A stretch of DNA of 64,000 nt from WTFY01 sp011523795 (GCA_965207475.1 OZ242278.1:1178001-1242000), one strand, 5' to 3'; counted from the stretch's first letter, positions 17,887 through 26,975 are shown. Numbers and translations: made by a program. The notes: generated from the sequence alone by a model not told the origin.

Positions 17887-18420
17887 CTAAAGCTCTTCGA
17901 TCGTGAGATTCGTGTTGGTATAGATACAGATCCCGGCTGCGATATCCAGCGCCTTCTGTACGATCTCCCTGGCATTCAGTTGCGTGTCGTCCAGCAGTGC
18001 CCGGGCAGCGGCCTGGGCATAGGCCCCCCCGGAACCGATTGCCACCAGCGAATCTTCGGGTTCGATGACATCGCCGTTACCGGAAATGACCAGCGATGTG
18101 GACCGGTCTGCCACCGCAAGCAGGGCCTCAAGCCTGCGCAGGAGGCGGTCGGTCCTCCAGTCCTTGGCAAGCTCGACGGCAGCCCGGGCCAGCTGGCCAT
18201 TATGCTGTTCCAGCTTGGATTCAAATCGCTCGAACAGGGTAAAGGCATCGGCGGTACCCCCTGCAAAACCTGCAATGACCTTGTCCTCGTACAGGCGCCG
18301 GATTTTGCACGCATTGCTTTTCATGACGGTATCCCCCAGTGAAACCTGGCCATCCCCGCCCAATGCCACCTTGCCGTCACGCCTTACGCTGACAATGGTA
18401 GTGCCCTTGAATTGTTCCAT
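17887..18420 (-). CDS. hslV: HslV, peptidase subunit of HslVU protease
   Basis: 177 residues from the ATG at 18420. A longer frame to 18471 is open but carries no homology. The mature protein begins at the catalytic Thr in GTTIVSVRR after a six-residue propeptide (MEQFKG), as in beta-proteobacterial and many gamma-proteobacterial HslV, in contrast to the single Met of E. coli. Other conserved stretches are GDGQVSLG and VIAGFAGGTADAFTLFE. It is an N-terminal-Thr hydrolase that forms the double hexameric ring. Confidence 0.96.
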   Translation of the reverse strand: MEQFKGTTIVSVRRDGKVALGGDGQVSLGDTVMKSNACKIRRLYEDKVIAGFAGGTADAFTLFERFESKLEQHNGQLARAAVELAKDWRTDRLLRRLEALLAVADRSTSLVISGNGDVIEPEDSLVAIGSGGAYAQAAARALLDDTQLNAREIVQKALDIAAGICIYTNTNLTIEEL

Positions 18421-18519
18421 GTTGTCCAGTGATCCTGCTGACAGAAAGAAAGGTACTGCAGAACGCTGCATCCGCCGGTTCCACCTTACAGGGGGCAGGT
18501 TAGCAAAAACTGCAGGCAG

Positions 18520-18525
18520 ATTATA
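18520..18525 (-). promoter_or_regulatory. possible -10 element upstream of hslV
   Basis: A perfect TATAAT reads leftward about 100 bases before hslV, in the xerC-hslV gap. No convincing -35 or heat-shock sigma-32 hexamers are visible beside it, so whether hslVU has its own start here is uncertain. Confidence 0.3.
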
Positions 18526-18540
18526 CCGGTCTCACGCCGC

Positions 18541-19488
18541 TTATTCTTCCTGGGCATCTGGCCGGGCGCGCGATGTCCCTTTTCTGGCACGTGGGTGACT
18601 TTGGTCATAGACCTCTGCGAGGTGCTGGAAATCCAGATGGGTATAGATCTGGGTTGTACTGATGTCGGCATGCCCCAGCATCTCCTGTACGGCACGCAGG
18701 TCATTGCTGGACTCCAGCAGATGACTGGCAAAGGAGTGCCGCAGCATGTGCGGGTGAACATGCTTGTCAAGTCCCCGCTCACTGCCAAGGCGTTTCATGC
18801 GCTGCTGCACGGCCCGCGGGGACAATCTACGGCCACGATGGCTGACAAACACGGCCTGCTCGTTTTCAGCAGCCTTCCCGGCACGAACAGCAAGCCAGCG
18901 TTCAAGAGACTTGCAGGCGGCCCGCCCGACTGGCAGGTAACGAACCTTGTTGCCCTTGCCGAGCACATGCAACTGGCCCTGGGACAAGTCGATGTCTCCA
19001 ATGTCCAGGCTGACCAGTTCAGACAGGCGAAGACCGGACGAGTACATCAGTTCCATCATGGCATGGTCCCGCAACTTGAGCGGGTCCTGCAAAGGCGTGG
19101 CAAGCAGGCGATGGATTTCATCCACGTCCAGAAGCTGAGGAAGTTTCTTGCTGACATGGGGTGCACTGACTTCGGCAGCCGGGTTATGCCCTACCTGCTG
19201 CTCGCGCTGCAGGTACTGGTAGAACCCCCTGAGTGCGCTCAGGGCTCGCTGCAGGCTGCGGGCCGAAATACCCTTCCTCCTGCGGGATCCGGCGAAATCC
19301 CTGACATGCAGGGCATCCGCCTGACAACAGTGCTTGACACCGGCTGCGAGGATGAATTCCACAAACTGCTGGATATCTCTCCGGTAACTGCTCACTGTTG
19401 CAGGAGAGTACCTGCGTTCATCACTCAGGTAACGCAGGTAATTTTGAACGAGTTCCTCGGTATCCGGCAGACTCACGGCCTCGCACAC
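18541..19488 (-). CDS. xerC: site-specific tyrosine recombinase XerC
   Basis: 315 residues. An N-terminal SAM-like DNA-binding domain comes first (about 10-95). The catalytic set then appears in order: Arg in YSSGLRLSELVSL, Lys in VLGKGNKVRYLPV, His-x-x-Arg in HPHMLRHSFASHLLE, His in LGHADIS and the nucleophile Tyr in TTQIYTH. The genomic slot dapF-DUF484-xerC is the standard one, so this is the housekeeping dimer-resolution recombinase acting with XerD at dif, not a phage integrase. Confidence 0.96.
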   Translation of the reverse strand: MCEAVSLPDTEELVQNYLRYLSDERRYSPATVSSYRRDIQQFVEFILAAGVKHCCQADALHVRDFAGSRRRKGISARSLQRALSALRGFYQYLQREQQVGHNPAAEVSAPHVSKKLPQLLDVDEIHRLLATPLQDPLKLRDHAMMELMYSSGLRLSELVSLDIGDIDLSQGQLHVLGKGNKVRYLPVGRAACKSLERWLAVRAGKAAENEQAVFVSHRGRRLSPRAVQQRMKRLGSERGLDKHVHPHMLRHSFASHLLESSNDLRAVQEMLGHADISTTQIYTHLDFQHLAEVYDQSHPRARKGTSRARPDAQEE

Positions 19489-19560
19489 CCTGACGATTCA
19501 GTAACGGATTCTGAGTACGGTACCACTGGTTGCAGGCAAAATACAGAATCAGTCAAAAGC

Positions 19561-20289
19561 CTATCCCGAAGCGAATTGCTGCAGCTTGGTGCTGACGATC
19601 TCGCCCAGGCATTCCAGGAACAGTGTGCCGATACCACTCTGGTAGCGGCATGCATCCGCGCTGCCCAAGAACATCACGCCGAGATGCCGGGAGTTCTTCA
19701 GGACCACCGATGCGGCCGAGTGAACCGTCTGGCCACCTGGCCCGGGCTTGAACACAGCGTCAATCTGAGTCTCGTTCAGAAATGCCACACCCTGGTGCCG
19801 GTCAGAAAACAGTTCCTGAACCAGGCCGGACCCGCGAAGGGACGCCTCCATCGCGGCACAGTCCGGCACAAGGGTTGCAGGCAGTGCATCCAGCAGGCGT
19901 ATCCTGACGAACGTGCCAGGAAATTCCGCATGCAGCTGCTCGCAGATTCCGGCCAGTGACTCGTCAAATCCATTGATGGACATGACTTTCAGGGCCATGT
20001 TATGCAGCCTGCGGCTTGCCTTCTCGTTTTCCCCGGCGATGGCAATGAACCGGTCCAGTTTCTTCTCGAGCTCCCGGATCTTGTCGCGCAGTATGGTAAC
20101 CTGCCGCTCGACAAGCGACACGGCCTCCCCCGTTTCGTGAGGTATGGCGAGTGTTTCGATCAGTCCGGGGTAGTGGACAAAGAAATCCCGATGCTTGCGA
20201 AGGTAGTGCTCCACCTCTTCCCGGGTAAGCTTTTCCCGGTCGAATTCCCCGTCTTCATGCGTGACATCCGAGGGATTGCGTGTAGTCAC
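19561..20289 (-). CDS. DUF484 family protein (GAF-like)
   Basis: 242 residues. The N-terminus VEHYLRKHRDFFVHYPGLIETLAIPHE is the DUF484 signature (quoted here only to identify it; key part VEHYLRKHRDFF). A short coiled coil (about 60-100) leads to a GAF-like domain. Its start overlaps the dapF stop by four bases. The dapF-DUF484-xerC cluster is widely conserved, but the biochemical function is unknown. Confidence 0.93.
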   Translation of the reverse strand: MTTRNPSDVTHEDGEFDREKLTREEVEHYLRKHRDFFVHYPGLIETLAIPHETGEAVSLVERQVTILRDKIRELEKKLDRFIAIAGENEKASRRLHNMALKVMSINGFDESLAGICEQLHAEFPGTFVRIRLLDALPATLVPDCAAMEASLRGSGLVQELFSDRHQGVAFLNETQIDAVFKPGPGGQTVHSAASVVLKNSRHLGVMFLGSADACRYQSGIGTLFLECLGEIVSTKLQQFASG

Positions 20290-21116
20290 AATTCCAGGCT
20301 CCCTTCAAAGCTCTGTTCGGCCGGACCGGTCAGCCGGACCGGACCGGACAGGTCACTGCACTCGACCAGCAGGCTGCCTCCGGGCTGCTGCACGGTCACT
20401 TCCGTATCCAGCCGCTGCCAGATACGACCCACCACCACGGCTGCGCAGGCTCCCGTACCGCAAGCACCGGTTTCACCTGCGCCCCGCTCGAACACTCGCA
20501 GTACGACATGCCGTTCATCCACAATCTGCATGAAGCCGACGTTGGCGTTATGGGGGAACATCGGGTGGCTCCCGACCCTCGGGCCGAGCTCACCCACCGG
20601 TGCATGCTCGACGTCCTCGACCTCTATCACGGCATGTGGATTCCCCATCGACACGGCTCCTATCTCGACAGGCTGGCCATCAACCTCGAGTGTATAGCAT
20701 TGTGAAGCCTGGGCTGCAGCAAAAGGGATATCACCTGGCTCAATGACAGGGACACCCATGTCTACGGTCACCAAGTCGTCCTCGCGCAGTTCCACGCAGT
20801 ACACGCCACTGACTGTCCGGATGCGAATCGAACTTTTGCCTGTGAGCCCGTTACGCGAAAGGAACTTGCCGATGCAGCGCGCACCGTTGCCGCACTGTTC
20901 AGCTTCCTCGCCGTTTTGGTTGTAGATCTGGTAGTCAAAATCTGCACCGGGCGCACCGGCTGCCCGTATTACCAATATCTGGTCACAGCCTACGCCCAGC
21001 CTCCGGTCTGCTACCCAGCGCAACTGGTCGCGGTCCAGTTGCAGGTCCCGGTTAATACTATCGAACACTACAAAATCATTCCCCAGACCGTGCATTTTTA
21101 CGAATCGTACCTGCAT
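20286..21116 (-). CDS. dapF: diaminopimelate epimerase
   Basis: 276 residues. Both catalytic cysteines are present: EQCGNGARCIGKF (about Cys75) and GETGACGTGACA (about Cys219). It converts LL- to meso-diaminopimelate for lysine and peptidoglycan. It lies in the lysA-(methyltransferase)-dapF run and is separated from the methyltransferase by 116 bases. Confidence 0.97.
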   Translation of the reverse strand: MQVRFVKMHGLGNDFVVFDSINRDLQLDRDQLRWVADRRLGVGCDQILVIRAAGAPGADFDYQIYNQNGEEAEQCGNGARCIGKFLSRNGLTGKSSIRIRTVSGVYCVELREDDLVTVDMGVPVIEPGDIPFAAAQASQCYTLEVDGQPVEIGAVSMGNPHAVIEVEDVEHAPVGELGPRVGSHPMFPHNANVGFMQIVDERHVVLRVFERGAGETGACGTGACAAVVVGRIWQRLDTEVTVQQPGGSLLVECSDLSGPVRLTGPAEQSFEGSLEL

Positions 21117-21232
21117 GCGAGTTCACCCCGGTTAATGCGATGCTGTGCGAAGATGCTTCCCGGCTCAAGAATATTACCTCATGTGCCGCCTGTGCAACCT
21201 TATCCCGGACAGGTCTCATCGCCAGGATGCCG

Positions 21233-21904
21233 TCAAGGTTGCCGCAGGTATCCGTGTACCAGCATGTGCCGATCGCTGACCTGTTCCAGTTGCAGGCTTT
21301 CCAGTCCTGCCCGGTCAAGCTGTTCACGAACTTCGTTTGGAGTGAATGCCGCGAGCAGCGAATTGTAAAAATCCCGGCGCAGGATGTCGGGTTCGCCCGC
21401 AGCATAACGGGACACCAGGACGCGGGCCTGTGCGGCAGATGCGGGCCTGTACAAATCACAGATGAAAATGGCGGTCCTGTCCGAGGCGTACTTGCGGACC
21501 GTGGACCAAAGATGCTGGGGCTCGTGGAGATGATGCAGCAGGCTGTTCGAAACGATGGCCTCGTAGGATTGTTCCGGCAGCTCGCAGTGCGGCAAACGCT
21601 GCAGGTAAAGCGTGATCCGGTCCTGCAGTGCTGCAGCCTTTATTCTGTTCCGAGCCTGATGCAGCATACACGCAGCGCCATCCACGGCATCAAACCTGCA
21701 GTCAGGATACATCTGCGCGAGGCGGATTGAGATGTCAGCCGGCCCACACCCCAAATCCAGGATCGTTCGAGGGGATGACAGCTCAGGGAATACGCGCGGG
21801 AAATGTCCCAGCAAGGTATTGTGAGTCACCTCGAAATCGGCCTGGGCATAGGCGAGAGCCTGCTCCTGATCGTCCATCAACTCGGGTTCTGGCTGGCGCA
21901 GCAT
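21233..21904 (-). CDS. class I SAM-dependent methyltransferase, substrate unknown
   Basis: 223 residues. Motif I is ILDLGCGPADISIRLAQ (about residues 48-64), followed by an acidic residue in FDAVDGAACML. The region ALVSNSLLHHLHEP is typical of the Methyltransf_11/25 families. The C-terminal part resembles small-molecule methyltransferases, but no specific target can be read. Its ATG overlaps the lysA TGA by one base, so the two are coupled. It interrupts the usual lysA-dapF adjacency. Confidence 0.82.
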   Translation of the reverse strand: MLRQPEPELMDDQEQALAYAQADFEVTHNTLLGHFPRVFPELSSPRTILDLGCGPADISIRLAQMYPDCRFDAVDGAACMLHQARNRIKAAALQDRITLYLQRLPHCELPEQSYEAIVSNSLLHHLHEPQHLWSTVRKYASDRTAIFICDLYRPASAAQARVLVSRYAAGEPDILRRDFYNSLLAAFTPNEVREQLDRAGLESLQLEQVSDRHMLVHGYLRQP

Positions 21905-23151
21905 CAGTCCGGTATGATTTCATCGGCAAACAGCTGACCGATGCTCTCTCGCTTTCTGATCAACCTTGCCAGGTCCCCGTCAACCAGCACTTCTGCTGGC
22001 CGCATGCGCGAATTGTAGTTGCTGGCCATGGCAAACCCGTAGGCACCTGCATCGTGAACGGCAAGCAGGCTGCCCGGCCGGATACACAGGCTTCGCTGGC
22101 GACCCAGCACGTCTGCACTCTCACAAACCGGTCCAGCCACATCGTAGAGAACCTGTTCACCGCTTTCCCGGTGCACGGCACTGATTTCATGCCATGCGGA
22201 ATACAGGGACGGACGCATGAAATCGTTCATGCCCGCGTCGACCAGCGCAAAATTTCCTTCATCTGTGCTTTTCAGGTATTCGACCCTGCACAAAAGCAAT
22301 CCTGCATGGCCCACGATCGATCGCCCCGGCTCGACCACCAGTTCGAGTTGCCTGCCCTGCATGAACGGCTCGATGGCGCGGGCGTATTGAACCGGCGCAG
22401 GAGCCAGGTCCGCACGCGTGTACGGAATGCCGAGTCCGCCACCAAGATCGACATGGCGCAAAGGAATACCCCGGTCTTCGAGCCAGTCCACCAGCTCGAA
22501 TACCTTCTCAAAACAGGACCGGAAAGGTGCCAGGTCGAGCAACTGGGAACCGATGTGGCAGTCCACTCCCGTGACGCGCAGGGAACGGCTGTCCGCAATC
22601 CGCTGGTAAAGTTCCCGGGCCTGGTCAATGCTTAGGCCGAACTTGTTCTCCTTCTGTCCGGTGGATATATACGGATGGGTATCCGCATCAACATCCGGAT
22701 TGACACGCAAGGAGACATTTGCCGGGATATCCATTTCCCCGGCGATGTGCTCGATGCGGTCGAGTTCCGGAAGGGATTCGATATTGAAACAGTAAATTCC
22801 CGCAAGCAGTGCACGGCGAATTTCATCTGCCCGCTTGGCCACACCCGAAAAAACAACCTTTCGCGCATCGCCGCCCGCACGCAAAACCCGTTCAAGTTCA
22901 CCCCCGGACACGATATCAAACCCGGCACCGAGGCGTGCCAAAAGGTTCAGTACGGCCAGACTGGAATTCGCCTTGACTGAATAACAGATCCTCGCTTGCC
23001 AGTTCTGCAGGGCATCCTCAAAAGCCCGGTACCTGTCCTCGATGGCTGCCTTCGAGTATACGTAGCTGGGTGTCCCGTAGGCGTTCGCAATCTCGGCACA
23101 GCTCACTTGCTCGGCATACAGCTGGTTGTCTCGGTACTCGAAAGGGTTCAT
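21904..23151 (-). CDS. lysA: diaminopimelate decarboxylase
   Basis: 415 residues. PLP-binding Lys lies in CYSVKANSS (about Lys60). The glycine-rich phosphate loop is HVDLGGGLGIPY. The catalytic Cys region is GPVCESADVLG, near position 345. It performs the last step of lysine synthesis, meso-DAP to lysine. It follows the short lptM lipoprotein gene, as in pseudomonads and enterics. Confidence 0.97.
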   Translation of the reverse strand: MNPFEYRDNQLYAEQVSCAEIANAYGTPSYVYSKAAIEDRYRAFEDALQNWQARICYSVKANSSLAVLNLLARLGAGFDIVSGGELERVLRAGGDARKVVFSGVAKRADEIRRALLAGIYCFNIESLPELDRIEHIAGEMDIPANVSLRVNPDVDADTHPYISTGQKENKFGLSIDQARELYQRIADSRSLRVTGVDCHIGSQLLDLAPFRSCFEKVFELVDWLEDRGIPLRHVDLGGGLGIPYTRADLAPAPVQYARAIEPFMQGRQLELVVEPGRSIVGHAGLLLCRVEYLKSTDEGNFALVDAGMNDFMRPSLYSAWHEISAVHRESGEQVLYDVAGPVCESADVLGRQRSLCIRPGSLLAVHDAGAYGFAMASNYNSRMRPAEVLVDGDLARLIRKRESIGQLFADEIIPD

Positions 23152-23203
23152 GGCGGGGTCCTGTATGGAACAGATGCGGTATGTGTCCAGGTGTGTGCGC
23201 TGC

Positions 23204-23341
23204 TCAGTTTCGGGATTGATTTTTTACTTTTTCTTTAGGATTATCTTCGGGCAAATACAGGTCGCCGGTCTGGCCACATGCTGCAAGAATGACTGCAAGA
23301 AAAAAAACCAGGCTCAAGGCACATAATCTGGGGTGGAACAT
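23204..23341 (-). CDS. lptM: small LPS-assembly lipoprotein LptM (YifL family)
   Basis: 45 residues, too short for routine gene finding. It starts at the ATG at 23341 (AAAGGG with 7-base spacing; an ATG at 23347 is too close to that site). A signal peptide runs to the lipobox LAAC (Cys22). The mature protein begins CGQTGDLYLPED, the LptM hallmark (CGxKGxLYLP), followed by a Lys/Asn-rich tail. LptM helps LptD fold and form its disulfides at the outer membrane. The position just before lysA is conserved. Confidence 0.9.
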   Translation of the reverse strand: MFHPRLCALSLVFFLAVILAACGQTGDLYLPEDNPKEKVKNQSRN

Positions 23342-23408
23342 GAACATACCCTTTCATAGTAAATCAGGCATCATTGTATAGGCCCTTATACGTGCTGGAA
23401 ACCATCTC

Positions 23409-24071
23409 GTGAGCCTCAAGGCCATTACCGTCGATACCGGGGCAGACCCCGACCGTGCCGTGATCTGGCTGCATGGTCTCGGAGCCAGCGGACACGACTT
23501 TGAGCCCGTCGTGGGCCAGCTGGCTCTTCCCTCCGACGTGCATGCCCGATTTATCTTTCCGCATGCACCGGTCCAGGCCGTTACACTCAACAGCGGAACA
23601 ATGATGCCGGCCTGGTACGACCTGTACGGCCTGGACAAGGACAGCCCGGAAGATGCCGAAGGGCTGAAACACAGCAAGTCCGCCATCAGCTTGCTGATCG
23701 GGCAACTCGAAGAGTCCGGCATTCCGCCAAGTCGAGTCGTGCTGGCCGGATTTTCACAGGGCGGGGCACTCGGGTTATACACGGGACTGTCCTGCGAGCA
23801 CCGGCTGGCTGGCATCCTTGCTTTGTCCTGCTACCTGCCACTGTGGCGTGAACTGCCAGCTTACGCTGCGAACGCCGACCGAACGATGCCGATCCTGCTG
23901 GCTCATGGCAGCCGCGATGAGATTATCCCGGTCGATGTCGCCGGGAACATGCGCAACCTCCTCGAACAGGAGGGCTTTACAGTATCCTTGCGGACATATG
24001 CCTGCGAGCACACGGTGGCTCCGGAAGAAATCGAAGACATCCGGAATTGGCTGTTGCAATGCTGGCAGTAG
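23409..24071 (+). CDS. carboxylesterase / phospholipase family alpha-beta hydrolase
   Basis: 220 residues from a GTG start. Oxyanion region IWLHGLGASGHDF (about residues 19-31), nucleophile elbow GFSQGGALG (Ser about 119), Asp in HGSRDEIIPV and His in CEHTVAPEE complete the triad. This is the cytosolic carboxylesterase II group (Pseudomonas EstB/YpfH-like). It hydrolyses short acyl esters in vitro, and the physiological substrate is unknown. It converges with argH, with 9 bases between the stops. Confidence 0.92.
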   Translation: MSLKAITVDTGADPDRAVIWLHGLGASGHDFEPVVGQLALPSDVHARFIFPHAPVQAVTLNSGTMMPAWYDLYGLDKDSPEDAEGLKHSKSAISLLIGQLEESGIPPSRVVLAGFSQGGALGLYTGLSCEHRLAGILALSCYLPLWRELPAYAANADRTMPILLAHGSRDEIIPVDVAGNMRNLLEQEGFTVSLRTYACEHTVAPEEIEDIRNWLLQCWQ

Positions 24072-24080
24072 TTCGCTTCC

Positions 24081-25481
24081 TCAGTCAGCTTTGAAGGCTT
24101 TCAGGCGCAGGCGTGCCTGCTCGACCTGCATGGCTACCTGTGCCGGTGCGGTTCCGCCATAGGTATTCTTGGAGCGCACCGAACCCTCCGGGGAGAGCAC
24201 ATCGAAAACATCCGATTCTATCAGGGGGCTGAATGCCTGCAGTTCCTGCAAATCCAGTTGCTCCAGCCGCCTGTTCCGGGTGATTGCATGCCGAACAATC
24301 CTGCCGACCGTTTCGTGCGCGGCCCGGAACGGCAGTTTCTTCTGTACAAGATAATCCGCAAGGTCCGTGGCGGTGGCATGGCCCTGCTGTGCAGCAGCAA
24401 GCATCTGCTCACGGTTTACACGGACATGCGGAAGCAGGCTCGCAAGGATCGTGACACAATCGAGCACGGTGTCTACCGTATCGAACAAGGCTTCCTTGTC
24501 TTCCTGATTGTCCTTGTTATACGCCAGTGGTTGACCCTTCATGAGCGTCAGCAAGGCAAGCAGGCTGGCAAACACGCGCCCGCTTTTGCCACGTACCAGT
24601 TCCGGCACATCGGGATTTTTTTTCTGCGGCATCATGGAAGAGCCCGTGCAAAACCGGTCCGGGAGCTCGATAAAGCCGAATTGTGCAGAAGTCCACAACA
24701 CAAGCTCTTCTGCAATTCGCGACAGATGTGTGAACAGAATCGCCGCGAAGGCACAGAACTCAATCGCAAAATCCCGGTCGCTCACGGCATCCAGACTATT
24801 GTCACAAGGTGCTGCAAACTGCAGTTCCCTGGCAACGAATTCACGGTCCAGGGCAAAGCTGCTGCCTGCAAGGGCCGCCGCACCCAACGGGGACAGGTTG
24901 ACACCTTTCCGGCACCGGGCCAGGCGTTCACGGTCGCGAAAAATCATCTCAAACCATGCCAGCATGTGATGTCCAAACGTGACGGCCTGGGCTACTTGCA
25001 AATGGGTGAACCCTGGCATGACCGTACCTGACTCCTGTTCCGCCAGGTCAACCATGGCACGCTGCAGGGTTTCCAGCAGCGGGTCAATGCGATCGATGGC
25101 CTCACGCAGGTAGAGCCGCAAATCGGCGGCAACCTGGTCGTTTCTTGAACGGCCGGTATGGAGCCGCTTGCCAACATCTCCCGCAAGTTCCACCAGCCTT
25201 GACTCGATGTTCATGTGAACGTCCTCCAAAGAACTGTCCCAGGGGAACGAACCGGCGTCGATTTCTGCTGCAACCGTATCCAGTGCCTGCAACAGCTGTT
25301 CGCATTCCCGGTCATCAAGAATGCCGATCCGGGCAAGCATACGGGCATGCACCCGGGAACCCTGGATGTCCTGCTTGTACAGCCGTTTATCAAATCCTAC
25401 CGAGGCACTGAATTGCTCGACCAATGCATCGGTTGTTTCCGAAAACCGGCCTGCCCAAGGTTTTGTACCCTTTTCTTTCAT
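24081..25481 (-). CDS. argH: argininosuccinate lyase
   Basis: 466 residues. The fumarase-superfamily signature GSSMMPQKKNPD is near residue 280. The TGRSRNDQVATDLRL-type segment appears as HTGRSRNDQVAADLRLYLR. The protein cleaves argininosuccinate to arginine and fumarate. It is divergent from the hemS-like and hemC genes; argH next to the hem cluster is also seen in Pseudomonas. Confidence 0.98.
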   Translation of the reverse strand: MKEKGTKPWAGRFSETTDALVEQFSASVGFDKRLYKQDIQGSRVHARMLARIGILDDRECEQLLQALDTVAAEIDAGSFPWDSSLEDVHMNIESRLVELAGDVGKRLHTGRSRNDQVAADLRLYLREAIDRIDPLLETLQRAMVDLAEQESGTVMPGFTHLQVAQAVTFGHHMLAWFEMIFRDRERLARCRKGVNLSPLGAAALAGSSFALDREFVARELQFAAPCDNSLDAVSDRDFAIEFCAFAAILFTHLSRIAEELVLWTSAQFGFIELPDRFCTGSSMMPQKKNPDVPELVRGKSGRVFASLLALLTLMKGQPLAYNKDNQEDKEALFDTVDTVLDCVTILASLLPHVRVNREQMLAAAQQGHATATDLADYLVQKKLPFRAAHETVGRIVRHAITRNRRLEQLDLQELQAFSPLIESDVFDVLSPEGSVRSKNTYGGTAPAQVAMQVEQARLRLKAFKAD

Positions 25482-25570
25482 GCTGTGTGCTGTCCGTGAC
25501 TAAAATCTGAATTATCCCCCAAACAAGCCAAAGCTCAACGATTTATTCGTGGAAACGGGAATATTGGGAT

Positions 25571-25690
25571 GCCGGACAGGTTTCCGGGTAAACTGAATAG
25601 GAAAGGATTTTCCGGGTGATTCGGCTGATCAGCCTGCTGCCGAGACCGTAAGCCGGGAATCCGAACCGCCCGTTACAGGCGTGGGCGTAC
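25571..25690 (+). promoter_or_regulatory. structured leader with similarity to a cobalamin riboswitch
   Basis: Upstream of the hemS-like gene, short conserved blocks of cobalamin riboswitches occur in the right order: GGTTTCCGG (25579-25587), GAATAGGAAA (near 25595), GGTGATTC (25615-25622), GCTGCCGAGACCGTAAGC (25636-25653) and AATCCGAACCGCCC (25658-25671). Several perfect hairpins are present: CCGGA/TCCGG, GGCTGATCAGCC, and CGCCC (25667-25671) with GGGCG (25683-25687). The internal spacings differ from the standard form, and the GCCACTG element is missing. The call could be wrong; another structured RNA is possible. Confidence 0.35.
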
Positions 25691-25726
25691 ATGGCATGGG
25701 CCGCTACTGAAACCGAAAGGAGCGTG

Positions 25727-26827
25727 ATGAATCAATCCACCAGTAAGTTGGGAGACGATGCCTCAAGGGAACTGAAGGCACAGTATCAGCTATTGAAACA
25801 GGAAAGGCCGGGTATCCGGGCCCGGGATGCCGCGCGGGAACTGGGTGTCCCCGAAGGCAGCTTGCTGGCCGCACACGCAGGATCGAACGTGACACGGCTG
25901 GACGACAATGCACAGGCCATCCTCAAGGACGTTCTGGCACTGGGTGAAGTCATGGCGCTCACCCGCAATGAATCCTGTGTGCACGAGCGCAAAGGCTTGT
26001 ACGATAACTGCCATTTCTTCAGCCACGGCAGGAAGTCGATGGGACTGTTCCTGAACCCGGACATTGATCTGCGCTTGTTCATGGAACACTGGAAATTCTG
26101 TTTTCATGCCGTCGAGCCGGGTCGTGGCAAACTGCGGAAAAGCCTCCAGTTCTTCGATAAATCCGGTGAGGCGGTTCACAAGATCTACCTGACTTCAAAC
26201 TCCGATGCGGCTGCGCTCGATGTTCTGGTCAAAAACCATCGGCATGCCAAGCAGGACACGTCTATTGAAACTGAGGCCTATGCGCCCGATGCACCTGACG
26301 CAGCACGAAGCAGGGTTGACTGGGAAGGGTTTCGCACGGCTTGGAAAAACCTGAAAGACACGCACGATTTCAAGCCGATGCTTCGCAGGTTCGGAGTCCG
26401 TCGTGAGCAGGCTCTCAAAGGTGTAGGGCAGGAATTTGCCAATCAGGTTCCGAATAACTCAGTTCGTCGCACACTGGAACAGGCACGTGACAAACAATGC
26501 GAGATCATGGTGTTCGTAGGCAACCGAGGCTGTATCCAGATCCATACGGGACTTATAAGCCGACTGGTTGTGCACGGGAACTGGTATAACATCCTTGACC
26601 CGGAATTCAGCCTGCATTTGCGCGAAGACAGGATAGCCCGCTCCTGGGTGACGAGAAAACCGACTGAAGACGGCACGGTCACGGCCCTGGAGATCTTCGA
26701 CAAGGATGGTGAACTGATTGCCCTGTTTTTCGGCAAGCGCAAGCCTGGCATTCCCGAGCAGGAACTGTGGCGCCGGATTATCGACACCCTGCCGGGTGGC
26801 GGGGAGGGAACGGCATGTGTGGCCTAG
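25727..26827 (+). CDS. hemin-degrading / heme-chaperone protein, HemS/ChuS/PhuS family
   Basis: 366 residues from the ATG at 25727, preceded by AAAGGAG (an in-frame ATG at 25691 lacks such a site). Two internal repeats as in HemS. The proximal heme ligand His of the second repeat is present as His213 in LKDTHDFKPMLRRF. The C-terminal repeat carries the diagnostic EIMVFVGNRGCIQIHTG. The family delivers heme to or acts as heme oxygenase in the cytosol. No heme receptor or ABC importer is nearby. It occupies the place between argH and hemC where pseudomonads carry algZ-algR. Confidence 0.9.
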   Translation: MNQSTSKLGDDASRELKAQYQLLKQERPGIRARDAARELGVPEGSLLAAHAGSNVTRLDDNAQAILKDVLALGEVMALTRNESCVHERKGLYDNCHFFSHGRKSMGLFLNPDIDLRLFMEHWKFCFHAVEPGRGKLRKSLQFFDKSGEAVHKIYLTSNSDAAALDVLVKNHRHAKQDTSIETEAYAPDAPDAARSRVDWEGFRTAWKNLKDTHDFKPMLRRFGVRREQALKGVGQEFANQVPNNSVRRTLEQARDKQCEIMVFVGNRGCIQIHTGLISRLVVHGNWYNILDPEFSLHLREDRIARSWVTRKPTEDGTVTALEIFDKDGELIALFFGKRKPGIPEQELWRRIIDTLPGGGEGTACVA

Positions 26828-26843
26828 GACCTCCGGTCCTTTG
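26826..26843 (+). terminator. weak terminator-like hairpin after hemS-like gene
   Basis: AGGACC and GGTCCT form a six-base-pair stem with a three-base loop, overlapping the TAG stop and followed by only three T. The short T run makes efficient termination doubtful, so transcripts may continue into hemC. Confidence 0.3.
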
Positions 26844-26975
26844 CAGGCCTGAACTGCCCGTGACCACCGAGCGGCTACCGGCTGTGAACGTGGCACTTCC
26901 AAACCGGCCAGGATTGTGCCACAGCATGCCATTCCCGATGTGCGGCACCCATGACGGGGACATGAGCAGTACCCT

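Noticed and set aside
17887..18471. HslV with a 17-residue N-terminal extension
   Set aside because: The extension has no conserved residues. The start at 18420 gives the known MEQF-type propeptide before the catalytic Thr.
18541..19488. xerC as a phage or island integrase
   Set aside because: It sits in the standard dapF-DUF484-xerC neighbourhood and no attachment-site repeat or phage gene is nearby.
18595..19959. A 454-codon open frame on the + strand opposite xerC and DUF484
   Set aside because: It is antisense to two conserved genes, has no recognisable domain and no ribosome site. It arises from the codon bias of the genes on the other strand.
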